Below are positions 46,455-55,876 of a stretch of DNA of 64,000 nucleotides, in pieces; the first letter of the stretch is position 1; every line of letters starts with the position of its first letter. This DNA is from Desulfurispira natronophila (lineage in GTDB: Bacteria; Chrysiogenota; Chrysiogenetes; Chrysiogenales; Chrysiogenaceae), in assembly GCF_014203025.1 (NCBI RefSeq), contig NZ_JACHID010000005.1:111286-175285 (forward strand). The letters are read 5' to 3'. The notes under the pieces were generated by a model that saw only the letters and a program-made list of their open reading frames with translations, did no database searches and had not been told where the DNA came from. A program made the translations under genes and the position numbers.

Positions 46455-47534
46455 ATGCCCCAATCTCCCTACCCGGCACCGTTTCGTCTGGCACTGGAAT
46501 ACATGATAGTCGATCTCAATCACTTGCAGCTGCTCCCTCTGGCAGATCGCCTCCTGCAAGTGGTAGCCCGCCAGGACAGGGCCCAAACGGTGCAGCGCGG
46601 CAATATACTCTGGCTCAGCGGGCCACATCGCAACACTATTCGCCTCCAGAACAAAAGTTGGTCACAGAAATTCGCACCTGCCTCCGACAGCTTTCAGCGA
46701 GAAATATCCTACATCAATAAAGTCCTGGAGCCCATGGGAGGGATGCTGCTACCCACATCAATGCACCCCTGGATAACCCATGATCCAGAAGCAAGCAACT
46801 GGTCGCCCTGCTGTCCCGAAGCCCAGCTCAGCCTGCTCTGTACCGACCAGCAAGAACTTCAGCGACTATTCCAGGCTGCGCGAATTGTGCTGCCACTGCT
46901 CCCTGCCCTCAGTGCCAGCTCACCACTCTCCGAAGGAAAACCAACAGGGCATAAGTGCAGTCGCCTGCTATCGCCAAAACCACATAAAGCCTCAAATGGC
47001 ATCCCTGCAGATATCGCAGCTGCACCTGCCCAAAAGCAGCTACCTTCCCCTCTCACCCTTGCCGCTAACCAGCAGCAGCTCACATTGCACATCGGCCTGC
47101 TGGACGTCCAGGAGAGTCCCCTGGCAGATATTTGCATTGCCAGCCTGATTTGCTACCTCCTGCAAGCACTGCAAAGCGGTCAATGGGAGACACTTGAACA
47201 CATCTGCGCTTTTCCTGCTGAAACACTGGAGTCTATCCTGGCAAAAAGCATTATCCACGGTGAGGAGGCACTGATTGACCAGCGCACCTATCTGGAGTTT
47301 TTTGGCCACCGAGGAGCCTCCTGCAGCGCCCAGGAGCTATTGGGAGCTATTATGGACGAACTGGTACCTCCCACATCAAATTTTTACGAGCCTGCAGGGT
47401 TCATTATTGGCGAAGGCAGCCTGGCGACACGCATACTTCGCAGCTCAGGTCCCGAGACTTCGAGAATCAACATCCACAACACCTACCAGGACCTCGGGCA
47501 ATGCCTGGCCCAGGGAACCCTCTTCCACGGATAA
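46455..47534 (+). CDS. Glutamate-cysteine ligase family 2-like protein, divergent
   Basis: 359 residues. N-terminal RLALEYMIVDLNHLQLLPLAD resembles GCS2/YbdK-type carboxylate-amine ligases. Later come EISYINKVLEPMGGMLLP, TSMHPW (where relatives have GMHPW), a LPALSASSPLSEGKPTG block and LLDVQESPLADI. Thus the overall fold is probably ATP-dependent amide ligation, but key residues are not clear and the substrate is unknown. The ATG at 46455 is preferred (AAAGGAG 11 bases upstream). It is unrelated in position to the real gshA, 6 kb away. Confidence 0.72.
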   Translation: MPQSPYPAPFRLALEYMIVDLNHLQLLPLADRLLQVVARQDRAQTVQRGNILWLSGPHRNTIRLQNKSWSQKFAPASDSFQREISYINKVLEPMGGMLLPTSMHPWITHDPEASNWSPCCPEAQLSLLCTDQQELQRLFQAARIVLPLLPALSASSPLSEGKPTGHKCSRLLSPKPHKASNGIPADIAAAPAQKQLPSPLTLAANQQQLTLHIGLLDVQESPLADICIASLICYLLQALQSGQWETLEHICAFPAETLESILAKSIIHGEEALIDQRTYLEFFGHRGASCSAQELLGAIMDELVPPTSNFYEPAGFIIGEGSLATRILRSSGPETSRINIHNTYQDLGQCLAQGTLFHG

Positions 47535-47772
47535 GCAACAGAGCAACTCCGGGAACGCTTTACGCAACCCGGGAGCTTATCACAAAACCGCTTGCCAACG
47601 TTGAGCAGCGACACTCAACTACCACCACCGGCAACCTGCTTGGTGCCTTTTGATCTTGACCTTTACCCTGGAGCTCTCTTGCCTTTTATTAACAATCTCT
47701 CTCTTTCCCTACCCCCACAAGAGCCGTAAGCAATATTTGCGACACTTCACTTGGCAACCATCACACAGCAAA
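47535..47772. other. Gap after the GCS2-like gene
   Basis: Non-coding. An imperfect CTCCGGG/CCCGGGAG hairpin (47553-47579) may help end the upstream gene, but no T-run follows. Nothing else recognised. Confidence 0.35.
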
Positions 47773-47805
47773 AAAGCCGCAACCCTTTGGCAGGGATGCG
47801 GCTTT
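47773..47805 (-). terminator. Terminator of lpxC
   Basis: Arms AAAGCCGCAACCC and GGGATGCGGCTTT form a 13-bp stem with one mismatch and a 7-base loop; on the minus strand it ends in T6. It lies 24 bases after the lpxC stop. Confidence 0.9.
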
Positions 47806-47828
47806 ATATCTAACTCTTTTTCTGCTTG

Positions 47829-48710
47829 TCAGGGCAGGCTGATGGCAGCTAAACCGACGCGGCATGCATCGGCGCCCATCTCCTGGGCAACCATGGTACG
47901 ACACAGGCGATTGTTAAGCTCATGGCCAGATTTGGAGGCCACCACTTTCCCTCGAATACGAGCCCCACACAGGGCAAGGTCGCCTACACAATCGAGAATC
48001 TTGTGACGCACAAACTCATCCTTGTAGCGCAATCCGTGCACATTCATAACTTTATAATCATCGATAACCACAGCATTCTCAAGACTTCCGCCTTTAGCCA
48101 ACCCAATAGAACGCAAATAGTCCACATCTCGCTTAAAAGCAAATGTTCTGGATCGTGAAATCTCTCGCTCAAAGGTCTCCTGGTCAATAGCATAGGTTGC
48201 CTGCTGACTGGAGAGAAGCTTATGGTCAAATTCAATGGTAAAGTCAATCTCATAGCCGGAAGCTGGAAGCATTTTTATAAATCGATCCCCATCAACAATA
48301 GATATGGGACGGGTAATGATCAGTTCTCGACGAGGCGCATCCTGCTTTACTATACCCGCATCCTTCATCAACATAGTAAAGGATGCCGATGAACCGTCCA
48401 AAACAGGAACTTCGGGACCATCAATTTCTACTCGGGCATTATCAATACCCATGGCATAAAAGGCTGCCATAAGGTGCTCTACCGTACTTACTTGATGCTC
48501 ACCACGACCAAGTGTCGTAGCCAACTTCGTCGCCACCACATATTCGCAGGAGGCAGGTATTACCACCGGTGGTGCCACATCGGTACGGACAAAATAGATG
48601 CCGGCGTTCTGCCGCTCGGGATATATATGAATACGCACTTGGGATCCGCTGTGAAGCCCAACACCGTATACGCTTACCGGACTAAAGAGAGTCTGTTGCA
48701 TTGCAGTCAT
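47829..48710 (-). CDS. lpxC: UDP-3-O-acyl-N-acetylglucosamine deacetylase
   Basis: Zinc enzyme of the committed step in lipid A synthesis. It shows VSTVEHLMAAFYAMG (first zinc His), DGPEVPVLDGSSASF, RHKILDCVGDLAL (zinc ligands) and the catalytic His in SGHELNN. 293 residues, normal. GGAGGG lies 11 bases before the ATG at 48710; an in-frame ATG also occurs at 48701. Confidence 0.97.
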   Translation of the reverse strand: MTAMQQTLFSPVSVYGVGLHSGSQVRIHIYPERQNAGIYFVRTDVAPPVVIPASCEYVVATKLATTLGRGEHQVSTVEHLMAAFYAMGIDNARVEIDGPEVPVLDGSSASFTMLMKDAGIVKQDAPRRELIITRPISIVDGDRFIKMLPASGYEIDFTIEFDHKLLSSQQATYAIDQETFEREISRSRTFAFKRDVDYLRSIGLAKGGSLENAVVIDDYKVMNVHGLRYKDEFVRHKILDCVGDLALCGARIRGKVVASKSGHELNNRLCRTMVAQEMGADACRVGLAAISLP

Positions 48711-48903
48711 TCTTGTCGTGTCCCTCCAGGTTTTGGCAACCAGTCAACGTCACCTGATACAATCAGCGCTAATACTTGCAAGTGCCAGGCCAACAGGCAT
48801 GCTGTCACAAGAAAAGGGTTTACAGATGACCGAAATTTCCAACGCCCAAAAGTGTATACATTCCCCCACACCAATATGTAGCAAATAAACTACACTGGAG
48901 CAC

Positions 48904-49719
48904 CTACGGTGTAGCCAGCGCCACCCACACCGGGCAGTGGTCAGAGGGACGCTCCATAGCGCGTATATCATAGTCGACCCCGGCTTGACCAAGGCTGTGA
49001 AATACAGGGGCCGTCAGCAAAATATGATCAATACGCAACCCCCGACGTGGCTCACGCTGAAAGCCGCGACTGCGATAGTCAAACCAGCTAAGCATGGGGT
49101 CTTTCGGGTGAAGGTGGCGCAAACCATCGTGCAAGCCCCACTCCATAACCCCATGCAGCCATTCCCGCTCCTCGGGCAGAAAGCAACACTTTCCTTCCCG
49201 CAGCCAGCGCCGGGCATTATCATCACCTATGCCCACATCCAGCTCGCCGGGAGCCACATTCATGTCTCCCATAACCACCACAGGATCTTCCGGATCACAC
49301 TTACGATCAAGGTAATCGCAAAGGTCCTGGTAGTAGCGACGCTTGGCAGGAAACTTGGTGGGATGGTGCCGACTTTCTCCCTGAGGAAAATACCCATTGA
49401 TCACGTGAATAGTAGTTCCCCCCCAAGAGTAAGTAGCAGCAATCATTCTTCGCTGGGCATCGGGCTCTTCGGCAGGGAAATTCTTTTGGACCTCGAGCGG
49501 CTTATCCCGAGATATCAAAGCCACCCCGTAGTGACCTTTTTGGCCGTGAAACTCACAGTGATACCCCAAGGCACTCAATGCATCCACCGGAAAAAGCTCA
49601 TCAACTACTTTGGTTTCCTGCAGACCGACCAACCAAGGCTGGTACTTGGCGAGCAACTCTTCCAGCTGGTGCCAGTGGGCCCGTATACCATTGATATTAA
49701 ACGTTACAAAAGTATGCAT
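48904..49719 (-). CDS. xthA: Exodeoxyribonuclease III
   Basis: AP endonuclease and 3'-5' exonuclease for base excision repair. It shows FNINGIRAH, LQETKV (Mg-binding Glu), GDMNVAPGELDVG, WFDYRSRGF, RIDHILLT and the terminal SDHCPVW. The frame is open to 49842, but the ATG at 49719 has AGGAG 5 bases upstream and gives 271 residues with the usual N-terminus. Confidence 0.96.
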   Translation of the reverse strand: MHTFVTFNINGIRAHWHQLEELLAKYQPWLVGLQETKVVDELFPVDALSALGYHCEFHGQKGHYGVALISRDKPLEVQKNFPAEEPDAQRRMIAATYSWGGTTIHVINGYFPQGESRHHPTKFPAKRRYYQDLCDYLDRKCDPEDPVVVMGDMNVAPGELDVGIGDDNARRWLREGKCCFLPEEREWLHGVMEWGLHDGLRHLHPKDPMLSWFDYRSRGFQREPRRGLRIDHILLTAPVFHSLGQAGVDYDIRAMERPSDHCPVWVALATP

Positions 49720-50076
49720 ACTGACTCCTGCCATGATGGCAAAACTCATGGGCGCGCCTTCACAGCCGCTCATTGCCATATCACCACTCATGTGTCGGTT
49801 ACTGTTATCCTTTTTAAGATGTGACAAAAAAACCTGAACCACCCGTTTTGGCAGCTACAACACCAGACGGGAAAGACAGGCGGAGGTAGAGCAAGACAGT
49901 ACCCCAAAACGCTTTTGGCTGCCAGGAAACATCACAGCACGCCTCACATAAATATTGTTCCCCTTTTTAAAAAAGTGAGATTTTGCATCAGCTAACTGTT
50001 TTCCTTGAATTCAATACACAATCACGTATATTACCATATTTAATTGTGTGATTGAATGCACATGAAGGAGAGTACC
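49720..50076. other. Intergenic region between xthA and cheW
   Basis: Divergent-promoter region. Besides the cheW promoter candidate, ACACAAT (50016-50022) and ATTGTGT (50043-50049) form a spaced inverted repeat that could be an operator. No gene or RNA recognised. Confidence 0.35.
50005..50032 (+). promoter_or_regulatory. Promoter candidate for cheW-MCP
   Basis: TTGAAT (50005-50010), 16 bases, TATATT (50027-50032). This is close to sigma-70 consensus and lies about 45 bases before the cheW start. Confidence 0.6.
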
Positions 50077-50592
50077 ATGAACTCTACTCTAAAGAAGCAA
50101 CAAGGGGAGCGCGCCCAGCGATACCTCCTCTTCGAGCTCCAGGATGAAGCCTTTGCCTTTAATATTAGCGGTGTACGAGAGATCATTGCGTACATGAAAC
50201 CCACTCCTATACCGGGAGCGCCGGAATCTATCCAGGGTATTCTTGATCTGCGGGGAAAGATCATACCCATCATCGACTTGCGTTGCAAATTCGGCATGGC
50301 GCCACAAGGGGTCCAAATGGATACGGCCATCATCATCCTGCAACACAACAACCAGGAAACCGGATTTGTAGTTGACCGGGTAAGTGAGGTCGTCGGCTTG
50401 TCATCAGAGGTGCTTTCCGATCCACCACGGCTGGGCCACACGGTCTCAACCGAATATATGGCAGCGGTGGCACGCTTTCGCGACCAGGTAATAGTGGTAC
50501 TCAAAACCGACCAGGTTTGTGACTTTGAGGCCGACAGTATAGCGCAGCATATTCCAGAAAGAAGTGTTGATAAAAATGAGGTGTTATCATGA
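50077..50592 (+). CDS. cheW: Chemotaxis coupling protein CheW
   Basis: Scaffold that links chemoreceptors to CheA. 171 residues with the single CheW domain: YLLFELQDEAFAFNISGVREII, IQGILDLRGKIIPIIDLR, and FVVDRVSEVVGL. ATG 50077 has AAGGAG 6 bases upstream; the ATG at 50062 is less likely. It overlaps the following MCP by four bases. Confidence 0.95.
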   Translation: MNSTLKKQQGERAQRYLLFELQDEAFAFNISGVREIIAYMKPTPIPGAPESIQGILDLRGKIIPIIDLRCKFGMAPQGVQMDTAIIILQHNNQETGFVVDRVSEVVGLSSEVLSDPPRLGHTVSTEYMAAVARFRDQVIVVLKTDQVCDFEADSIAQHIPERSVDKNEVLS

Positions 50593-52250
50593 AAAGATCA
50601 GGCAGTGGAATGCAACTTCGTACTCGGATTACTTTACTAACCTCTATTTTGGTAGTTGGCATCATAATCGTTGGTATGTCAGGCTATTACGGCATAGAGC
50701 AACTGTCCAACCGTACATCAAATATCGGCGAAGTCCGCATTCCGACCCTTGTCGCCCTTGCCACCGTCAACGGGGAGCGCATGAGTATTCGCGCCCAAAC
50801 ACTGGATGTGCTGCAATACGAAGAAGACTACCAAGCACAAAGAGAGTTTCAAAATATCGCGCAGCAGCGCCAGCGCTCATGGGAGCTTATCGACGAAAAC
50901 TGGAAAGTGCTGGAGGCAACACCTCGCCAATCAGAAGCGGGACGCCAGGCCTGGCGTGAGCTGCAAGGGTATTACAACGACTGGCGGGCGGTGTACCGGG
51001 AGCTCGATCAAATTATTGAACAACTCAGCAATCAGCGCAATGCTGCCACTCAGCGTGAGCTCTTTGCAAACTATCGTGAAGCAGTGGAACGGATGATTCC
51101 TATCTCCAATGACATGGGAGATACTATGCAAGACATGGTGGACAACAACATTATAGTCACGAACCAGATGGCCAATGAGGCCATAGACCAGGGCACAACA
51201 CTGGAGCGAATAATACTGGCCGCTTCCATAGGCATTGTCGTCTTTTCCATTGCGGTAGCTATTTTCATCATCCAGACATCAAACCGGATTATTGTCAGTG
51301 CCGTGCGCGCTATTTCCGACGGCAATTCCCAGGTGGTCAGCGCTTCGGACCAGATCGCCTCTGCCTCCAGCTCTTTGGCTGAGGGCGCCTCCGAGCAGGC
51401 CAACAGCGTTGAGGAGGTTACCGCAACCATAGAAGAGGCCGCATCTATCAACAACCAGAACGCTGATAACATTCGTGAGGCCGATCAACTTGCTAACCAG
51501 GCGACTGGTGCCGCCAACCAGGGCTATGACAAGGTCCAGCAGCTTATGTCTACCATGGAAGAAGTCAGCGCCTCTTCCGAGCGAATATCGCACATTATAA
51601 AAACCATCGACGAAATTGCCTTCCAAACGAACTTGCTGGCCCTCAACGCTGCCGTAGAAGCGGCCCGCGCTGGTGAACACGGTATGGGTTTTGCCGTCGT
51701 GGCAGAAGAAGTAAAAAGCCTGGCCCAGCGCAGTGCCAATGCGGCCCGCGAAACCGCCGACATTATAAAAAGTACCATCAGTCAAATACAGGAAGGAAAC
51801 CAGGTCGCTACCGAAACCAATCTTGCCTTCGATGAAATACGCACTCAGATCAAAAAGACATCAGACCTGATTGGCGAAATCACGGTTTCAGTCAAGGAGC
51901 AAACCGAGGGCATGAACCAGGTTTCCAGTGCCATGAGCCAAATCGACAAGGTCACCCAGCAGAATGCCGCCAACTCAGAAGAGGCAGCTGCTGCCGCAGA
52001 GCAGCTCAATGCACAGGCGGTGAACATGCTGCAGAGCGTAGCCAGCGTAGCTTCTTTTGTCGGCTTCCGGGTAGAAGATCAAAGTATGTCCGCACCCACA
52101 AAAAAGCGACCTTCTCCAGTGCGACAACTGGCACCGGCAGACAACCGCGAAAACCGGCACCAGGCAACCAAGACCGCATCGCGCTCCCGCAAGGACAACC
52201 ATGAGGACGACATCTTCCCTATGGATGAAGACGATATGCGAGAATTCTAG
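50589..52250 (+). CDS. Methyl-accepting chemotaxis protein with four-helix-bundle sensor
   Basis: 553 residues. First membrane helix about 14-35, a helical periplasmic 4HB_MCP-type domain about 36-200 (RIPTLVALATVNGERMSIRAQ region), second helix about 207-229. A HAMP domain is not obvious; the coiled coil seems to start directly. The signalling hairpin is [18 protein letters not shown] followed by GMGFAVVAEEVKSLAQR. The C-terminal tail is acidic (EDDIFPMDEDDMREF). It is translated with cheW. Confidence 0.94.
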   Translation: MKRSGSGMQLRTRITLLTSILVVGIIIVGMSGYYGIEQLSNRTSNIGEVRIPTLVALATVNGERMSIRAQTLDVLQYEEDYQAQREFQNIAQQRQRSWELIDENWKVLEATPRQSEAGRQAWRELQGYYNDWRAVYRELDQIIEQLSNQRNAATQRELFANYREAVERMIPISNDMGDTMQDMVDNNIIVTNQMANEAIDQGTTLERIILAASIGIVVFSIAVAIFIIQTSNRIIVSAVRAISDGNSQVVSASDQIASASSSLAEGASEQANSVEEVTATIEEAASINNQNADNIREADQLANQATGAANQGYDKVQQLMSTMEEVSASSERISHIIKTIDEIAFQTNLLALNAAVEAARAGEHGMGFAVVAEEVKSLAQRSANAARETADIIKSTISQIQEGNQVATETNLAFDEIRTQIKKTSDLIGEITVSVKEQTEGMNQVSSAMSQIDKVTQQNAANSEEAAAAAEQLNAQAVNMLQSVASVASFVGFRVEDQSMSAPTKKRPSPVRQLAPADNRENRHQATKTASRSRKDNHEDDIFPMDEDDMREF

Positions 52251-52267
52251 GCCTTTTGCCTACAGTA

Positions 52268-52311
52268 AAAGTGCGAAGTGGCAGCACTGTATTGCTGTCA
52301 CCTCGCGCTTT
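52268..52311 (+). terminator. Long hairpin after the cheW-MCP unit
   Basis: Arms 52268-52286 and 52293-52311 pair over 19 positions with one mismatch and two G-T wobbles, around a 6-base loop. No long T-run follows, so it may act as an RNA stability element as much as a terminator. Confidence 0.6.
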
Positions 52312-52548
52312 ACCGTGGGCTTGAGCTGCGGCCCAGCAGACTAAAGCCGACAGTAAGTATCCCTCACACGGCAAAAGTTACTTGCCCGTCGACGCATACC
52401 ACCAGTCGCATAGCGAAGGGAGATTTCAGTAACCAAGAATGATTGTTATCTTTGCGCATTCATGCAAAAATACCATAATAGCAGGTCTGGTTTCTTAATA
52501 CATTAATCGCCCGCCGGCGAAGGTCGGTCGCCTTTAGGAAAGCTCCAC

Positions 52549-55500
52549 ATGGAATACTCCCTTTTTGTCTTTGGCACCATAGCCATGGTGTTCGCTGGGA
52601 TCATTTTTTGCCTTCACTATAGCCATCGGCATTCCTGCTGGTTACCCCTCAGCTTTGCCAGCGCCCTGTTGGCAACAGCACTGTGGTTAGCTCTCGCAAG
52701 TCAACTTTTCCCCCACAGCTGGATACTACCTATCCGGGACGGCGGACTCTTCCTCAGTGCTGTTGCGATAATGATAGCTGGTCTGCGCAGTATTCCCATG
52801 CCGATTCCCACATGGAAGCTGGGAGCAGGAACACTCCTGTTGGGGCTACTGCTAGCGTGGATCAGTAGCCCCACAACCATGGTCATAGTAACCTGGGTCG
52901 CTTTTGCAATCCCTGGAGCTCTCCTGTGTGCCCAAAGCCTGTGGCGACAGACCGCATCCAGCCAATCCACGCTACTCATTGCCCTGAGAGTATTGGCACT
53001 GTCACTATTGTTGATGGTAATCCTTCTGCCTTGGGGACTTGGTACAGCGCTTCCCATAAGCTTCCAGCCAGTATCGATGCTGCTGGTACGCATCATTGCC
53101 ATGGCCCTGCTGGCTCTGGCCGCATTCGGGGCATGGCTTATTCTACTGAAGTCCTTGCACAGCGCCCCCCAAGATGAGCCTCAAAAGGTATACTCCCTCT
53201 CCAGCGGCACCAGTGCGGTCGTGGTATGCTCACTTTTGGTATTCACCTGGTACGGAGTACAATGGTTCAGCAAGCACGAGGAGGAGCTACAACTTCAGCA
53301 TCTCGAGCGGCAGATCAATATCCTTTCAGAAACCCTGAACACCGATCGCATCGCCCAGATGAGCTTCTCACCAGAGGAGACTGGCACGGTGCTATATCGC
53401 CGCGTCACCAATATGCTGGGCTCCTACCGCAATGTTCAGCCTCAAACCAGCCGGATACTTCTTTACCGACCACAAAGCGATGGATTTGCCTTAGGGCCGG
53501 TATCTGGAGAGTACTCGGCGACAGATCATCGAATACATTATCCACGTCACCCGGGAGCCGCCACAGCAGCTTTTAGCGAAAATAAACTCCAGGTAGTTCA
53601 GCAGCTGGCCCAGGGCAACCCCATAGTAGCCATCTACCTTCCAGCTCAAACAACATCGGGTGACAGGATTGCCTACGGCATCGAGATGATTTCTCACCAG
53701 GAGCAGATGGTTCGACACCTCAAGACCGCAATGGCCATTCCCCTTTTCAGCGCCATGGCTTTTACCTTACTAGTCGTCACCCTTAATAACGTCCTTTTCC
53801 TGCGAACCATGCCCCGCATGCGCAGCCTCTGTTGTGTGCGCCATATTGAGGTTATTTTTGTTTTCTTCACTGGCCTGCTCTTCACCGCCCTGGTGGCCGG
53901 ATCATCCCATTTGTTTGAGCGGCAAAATCGCAATTTTCTTTTTGAGCACTGGAGCAACCATAAAACAGACCAGATCAAAAACAGTATGTTTCACCTCCAT
54001 GACTCGCTACAGCTGCTGGAACATTATCTGACTCACGCCAACGATCTTTCCCCGGCAGCCTTTAAGGCACTTGCAGAACCCATGGCACACAACCTGGGGC
54101 TGGCCGGCATTGCCTGGGCCAGAATGGAAGACAATACCAGCACTCCTTCAGCTCCACTCACACTATACGCAGGTGAAGAGCTTCCCCTGGCGCAACTGGA
54201 TTCCGATATTCTGGCAGACGAGCGACTGGCACCATTTGCCCAGCAAGCAAAACGGAGCGGAATCCCTTTTATGGCGGCTCCTTTTGCTACGGATAACGAT
54301 GATAGCAACCCACAGTGGACAGCAATTATTCTCCATGTTGAGCGTAAGGACTTTGCTTACCAAGGATTTCTCGTAGCATTCATGCATATAGAAAACTTCT
54401 GGAGCCAGGCCATCAGCAACGACAACAACGCAGATATATTGGTTGATGTTCGCTTGCAGGGAGGCGGAGAGTCGCACTCATACACACTCTATGAACCATC
54501 CCTGAAATCAACCATTCACCACTTCACCAAACTAGAGAGCACATACCCCCTTTTCCGCTATGGGTACGCCTGGGTTTTCACCACTCGTCCCGGACCGCTT
54601 TTTGAACTGGCCTATCCTAACCGTGCCGCTGCTATTATCGTCGGCGCCGGGCTCATACTCACTTTGGGAGCCAGTTTCTTTGCCTGGTACCTGGTGGGTA
54701 CCAATCGCCGCATTCAGGAAACGGTAGAGCAGCGTACGGCTGAGCTACAGCGCAACCGCGATTTCCAACAGCTGCTGTTGCGTGAACTGCCGGTTGGCGT
54801 AGCAGTACACAACCCCAACACACTGCAATTAGAGCACCAGAACCGTGCCTGGGAAGAGATGTTTCAAGATAGCTCCCAGGGCAGCGACGTATGGCAACGC
54901 CTGCAGTGGGCCATCAGCAGTGCCTGCCATCACTGTCAGACAGTAGATATTCCCGACGATCAGTACCCGTTGACCAACGGGGAAGTGAGGCACCTACATA
55001 CTTTTATCACCCCTATCCCTGGCGAAGACACGGATACGCAAAATGTACTGATCTGCTCGCAGGACATTACGACTCGCAAAAACGCTGAGCACGCTCTGCA
55101 GGATGTACTGCAGAAGCAACAGCAGGAAATTGACCGTGCTGTGCAAACAGTGCGGGAACAGGATCATCAAATATTTGAGCAAATGCGCCGTCACGCCTTG
55201 CTCAGCTTGCTGGTGAACCTGGCTCACCATTGGCGACAACCGCTCAACGTTGTAGCCCTTGCCGTGCAGGAGCTGGAAGAGCTGTTCTGTGATGGTGAGC
55301 TGACAAAGGAAGAGTGCCATAAGCGAGTTGAAACAGCCCTGGATGAGGTCCTGAAACTTTCCGAGACGATCACCCAGTTTACCAACCTCTACGAGACACC
55401 TGAAGATCAGCGAGACAATTACCAACTACACAAGCTGTGCAATCAGGCATTCCGCTTGATCGTGTCACTCCCCAATATTCAACTGGAGTTGGATAACCAG

Positions 55501-55866
55501 GTGGACGAACACTTAAACATAAGGGTTAACCGCAACGATATCATTGAATTGCTGGTGGAATTTTTTCGCAACGTGCAGGAAGCCATGCAGCAGCGCGATA
55601 TCACCCAGGCTACAGTATACGTGAGTGCTCAGCGCCTGGAAGAAGATCAGGTAGAGATTGTTGTGGAAGACCATGTTGGCGGTATTGATGCCGCCATAAT
55701 ACAGGACATATTTGAACCCTACGTCACTACTGCGTTTCGCGCCCGGGACAAGGGCCTTGGGCTCTATATCAGCCGACGTATTGTTGAGGACCGCTACAGG
55801 GGAACCATCGAGGCAATGAACCGCGAGCAGGGAGCAGCCTTCCGCGTTGTGCTCAGCGGCTGCTAG
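52549..55866 (+). CDS. Large membrane histidine kinase with two extracytoplasmic sensor regions
   Basis: 1105 residues. A hydrophobic block of about six or seven helices (1-205) is followed by a helix near 222-240. A first outside domain (about 240-395) follows, then two helices (about 395-415 and 435-455), a second outside region (about 459-685, possibly CHASE-like), and another helix. A coiled coil leads into a PAS-like domain (about 737-855). The H-box is NLAHHWRQPLNVV with His893. The ATPase part has VEDHVGGID, IFEPYVTTAF and GLGLYISRR. No receiver is attached. AGGA lies 9 bases before the ATG. The next kinase starts 10 bases after its stop. Confidence 0.9.
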   Translation: MEYSLFVFGTIAMVFAGIIFCLHYSHRHSCWLPLSFASALLATALWLALASQLFPHSWILPIRDGGLFLSAVAIMIAGLRSIPMPIPTWKLGAGTLLLGLLLAWISSPTTMVIVTWVAFAIPGALLCAQSLWRQTASSQSTLLIALRVLALSLLLMVILLPWGLGTALPISFQPVSMLLVRIIAMALLALAAFGAWLILLKSLHSAPQDEPQKVYSLSSGTSAVVVCSLLVFTWYGVQWFSKHEEELQLQHLERQINILSETLNTDRIAQMSFSPEETGTVLYRRVTNMLGSYRNVQPQTSRILLYRPQSDGFALGPVSGEYSATDHRIHYPRHPGAATAAFSENKLQVVQQLAQGNPIVAIYLPAQTTSGDRIAYGIEMISHQEQMVRHLKTAMAIPLFSAMAFTLLVVTLNNVLFLRTMPRMRSLCCVRHIEVIFVFFTGLLFTALVAGSSHLFERQNRNFLFEHWSNHKTDQIKNSMFHLHDSLQLLEHYLTHANDLSPAAFKALAEPMAHNLGLAGIAWARMEDNTSTPSAPLTLYAGEELPLAQLDSDILADERLAPFAQQAKRSGIPFMAAPFATDNDDSNPQWTAIILHVERKDFAYQGFLVAFMHIENFWSQAISNDNNADILVDVRLQGGGESHSYTLYEPSLKSTIHHFTKLESTYPLFRYGYAWVFTTRPGPLFELAYPNRAAAIIVGAGLILTLGASFFAWYLVGTNRRIQETVEQRTAELQRNRDFQQLLLRELPVGVAVHNPNTLQLEHQNRAWEEMFQDSSQGSDVWQRLQWAISSACHHCQTVDIPDDQYPLTNGEVRHLHTFITPIPGEDTDTQNVLICSQDITTRKNAEHALQDVLQKQQQEIDRAVQTVREQDHQIFEQMRRHALLSLLVNLAHHWRQPLNVVALAVQELEELFCDGELTKEECHKRVETALDEVLKLSETITQFTNLYETPEDQRDNYQLHKLCNQAFRLIVSLPNIQLELDNQVDEHLNIRVNRNDIIELLVEFFRNVQEAMQQRDITQATVYVSAQRLEEDQVEIVVEDHVGGIDAAIIQDIFEPYVTTAFRARDKGLGLYISRRIVEDRYRGTIEAMNREQGAAFRVVLSGC

Positions 55867-55876
55867 GAGAACATAC

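Noticed and set aside
48711..48903. Sigma-54 promoter (TGGCAC next to TTGC) before lpxC
   Set aside because: The two blocks are directly adjacent, not at the required spacing.
48937..49824. Long plus-strand open frame (295 codons)
   Set aside because: It is antisense to xthA, whose protein matches the family from end to end.
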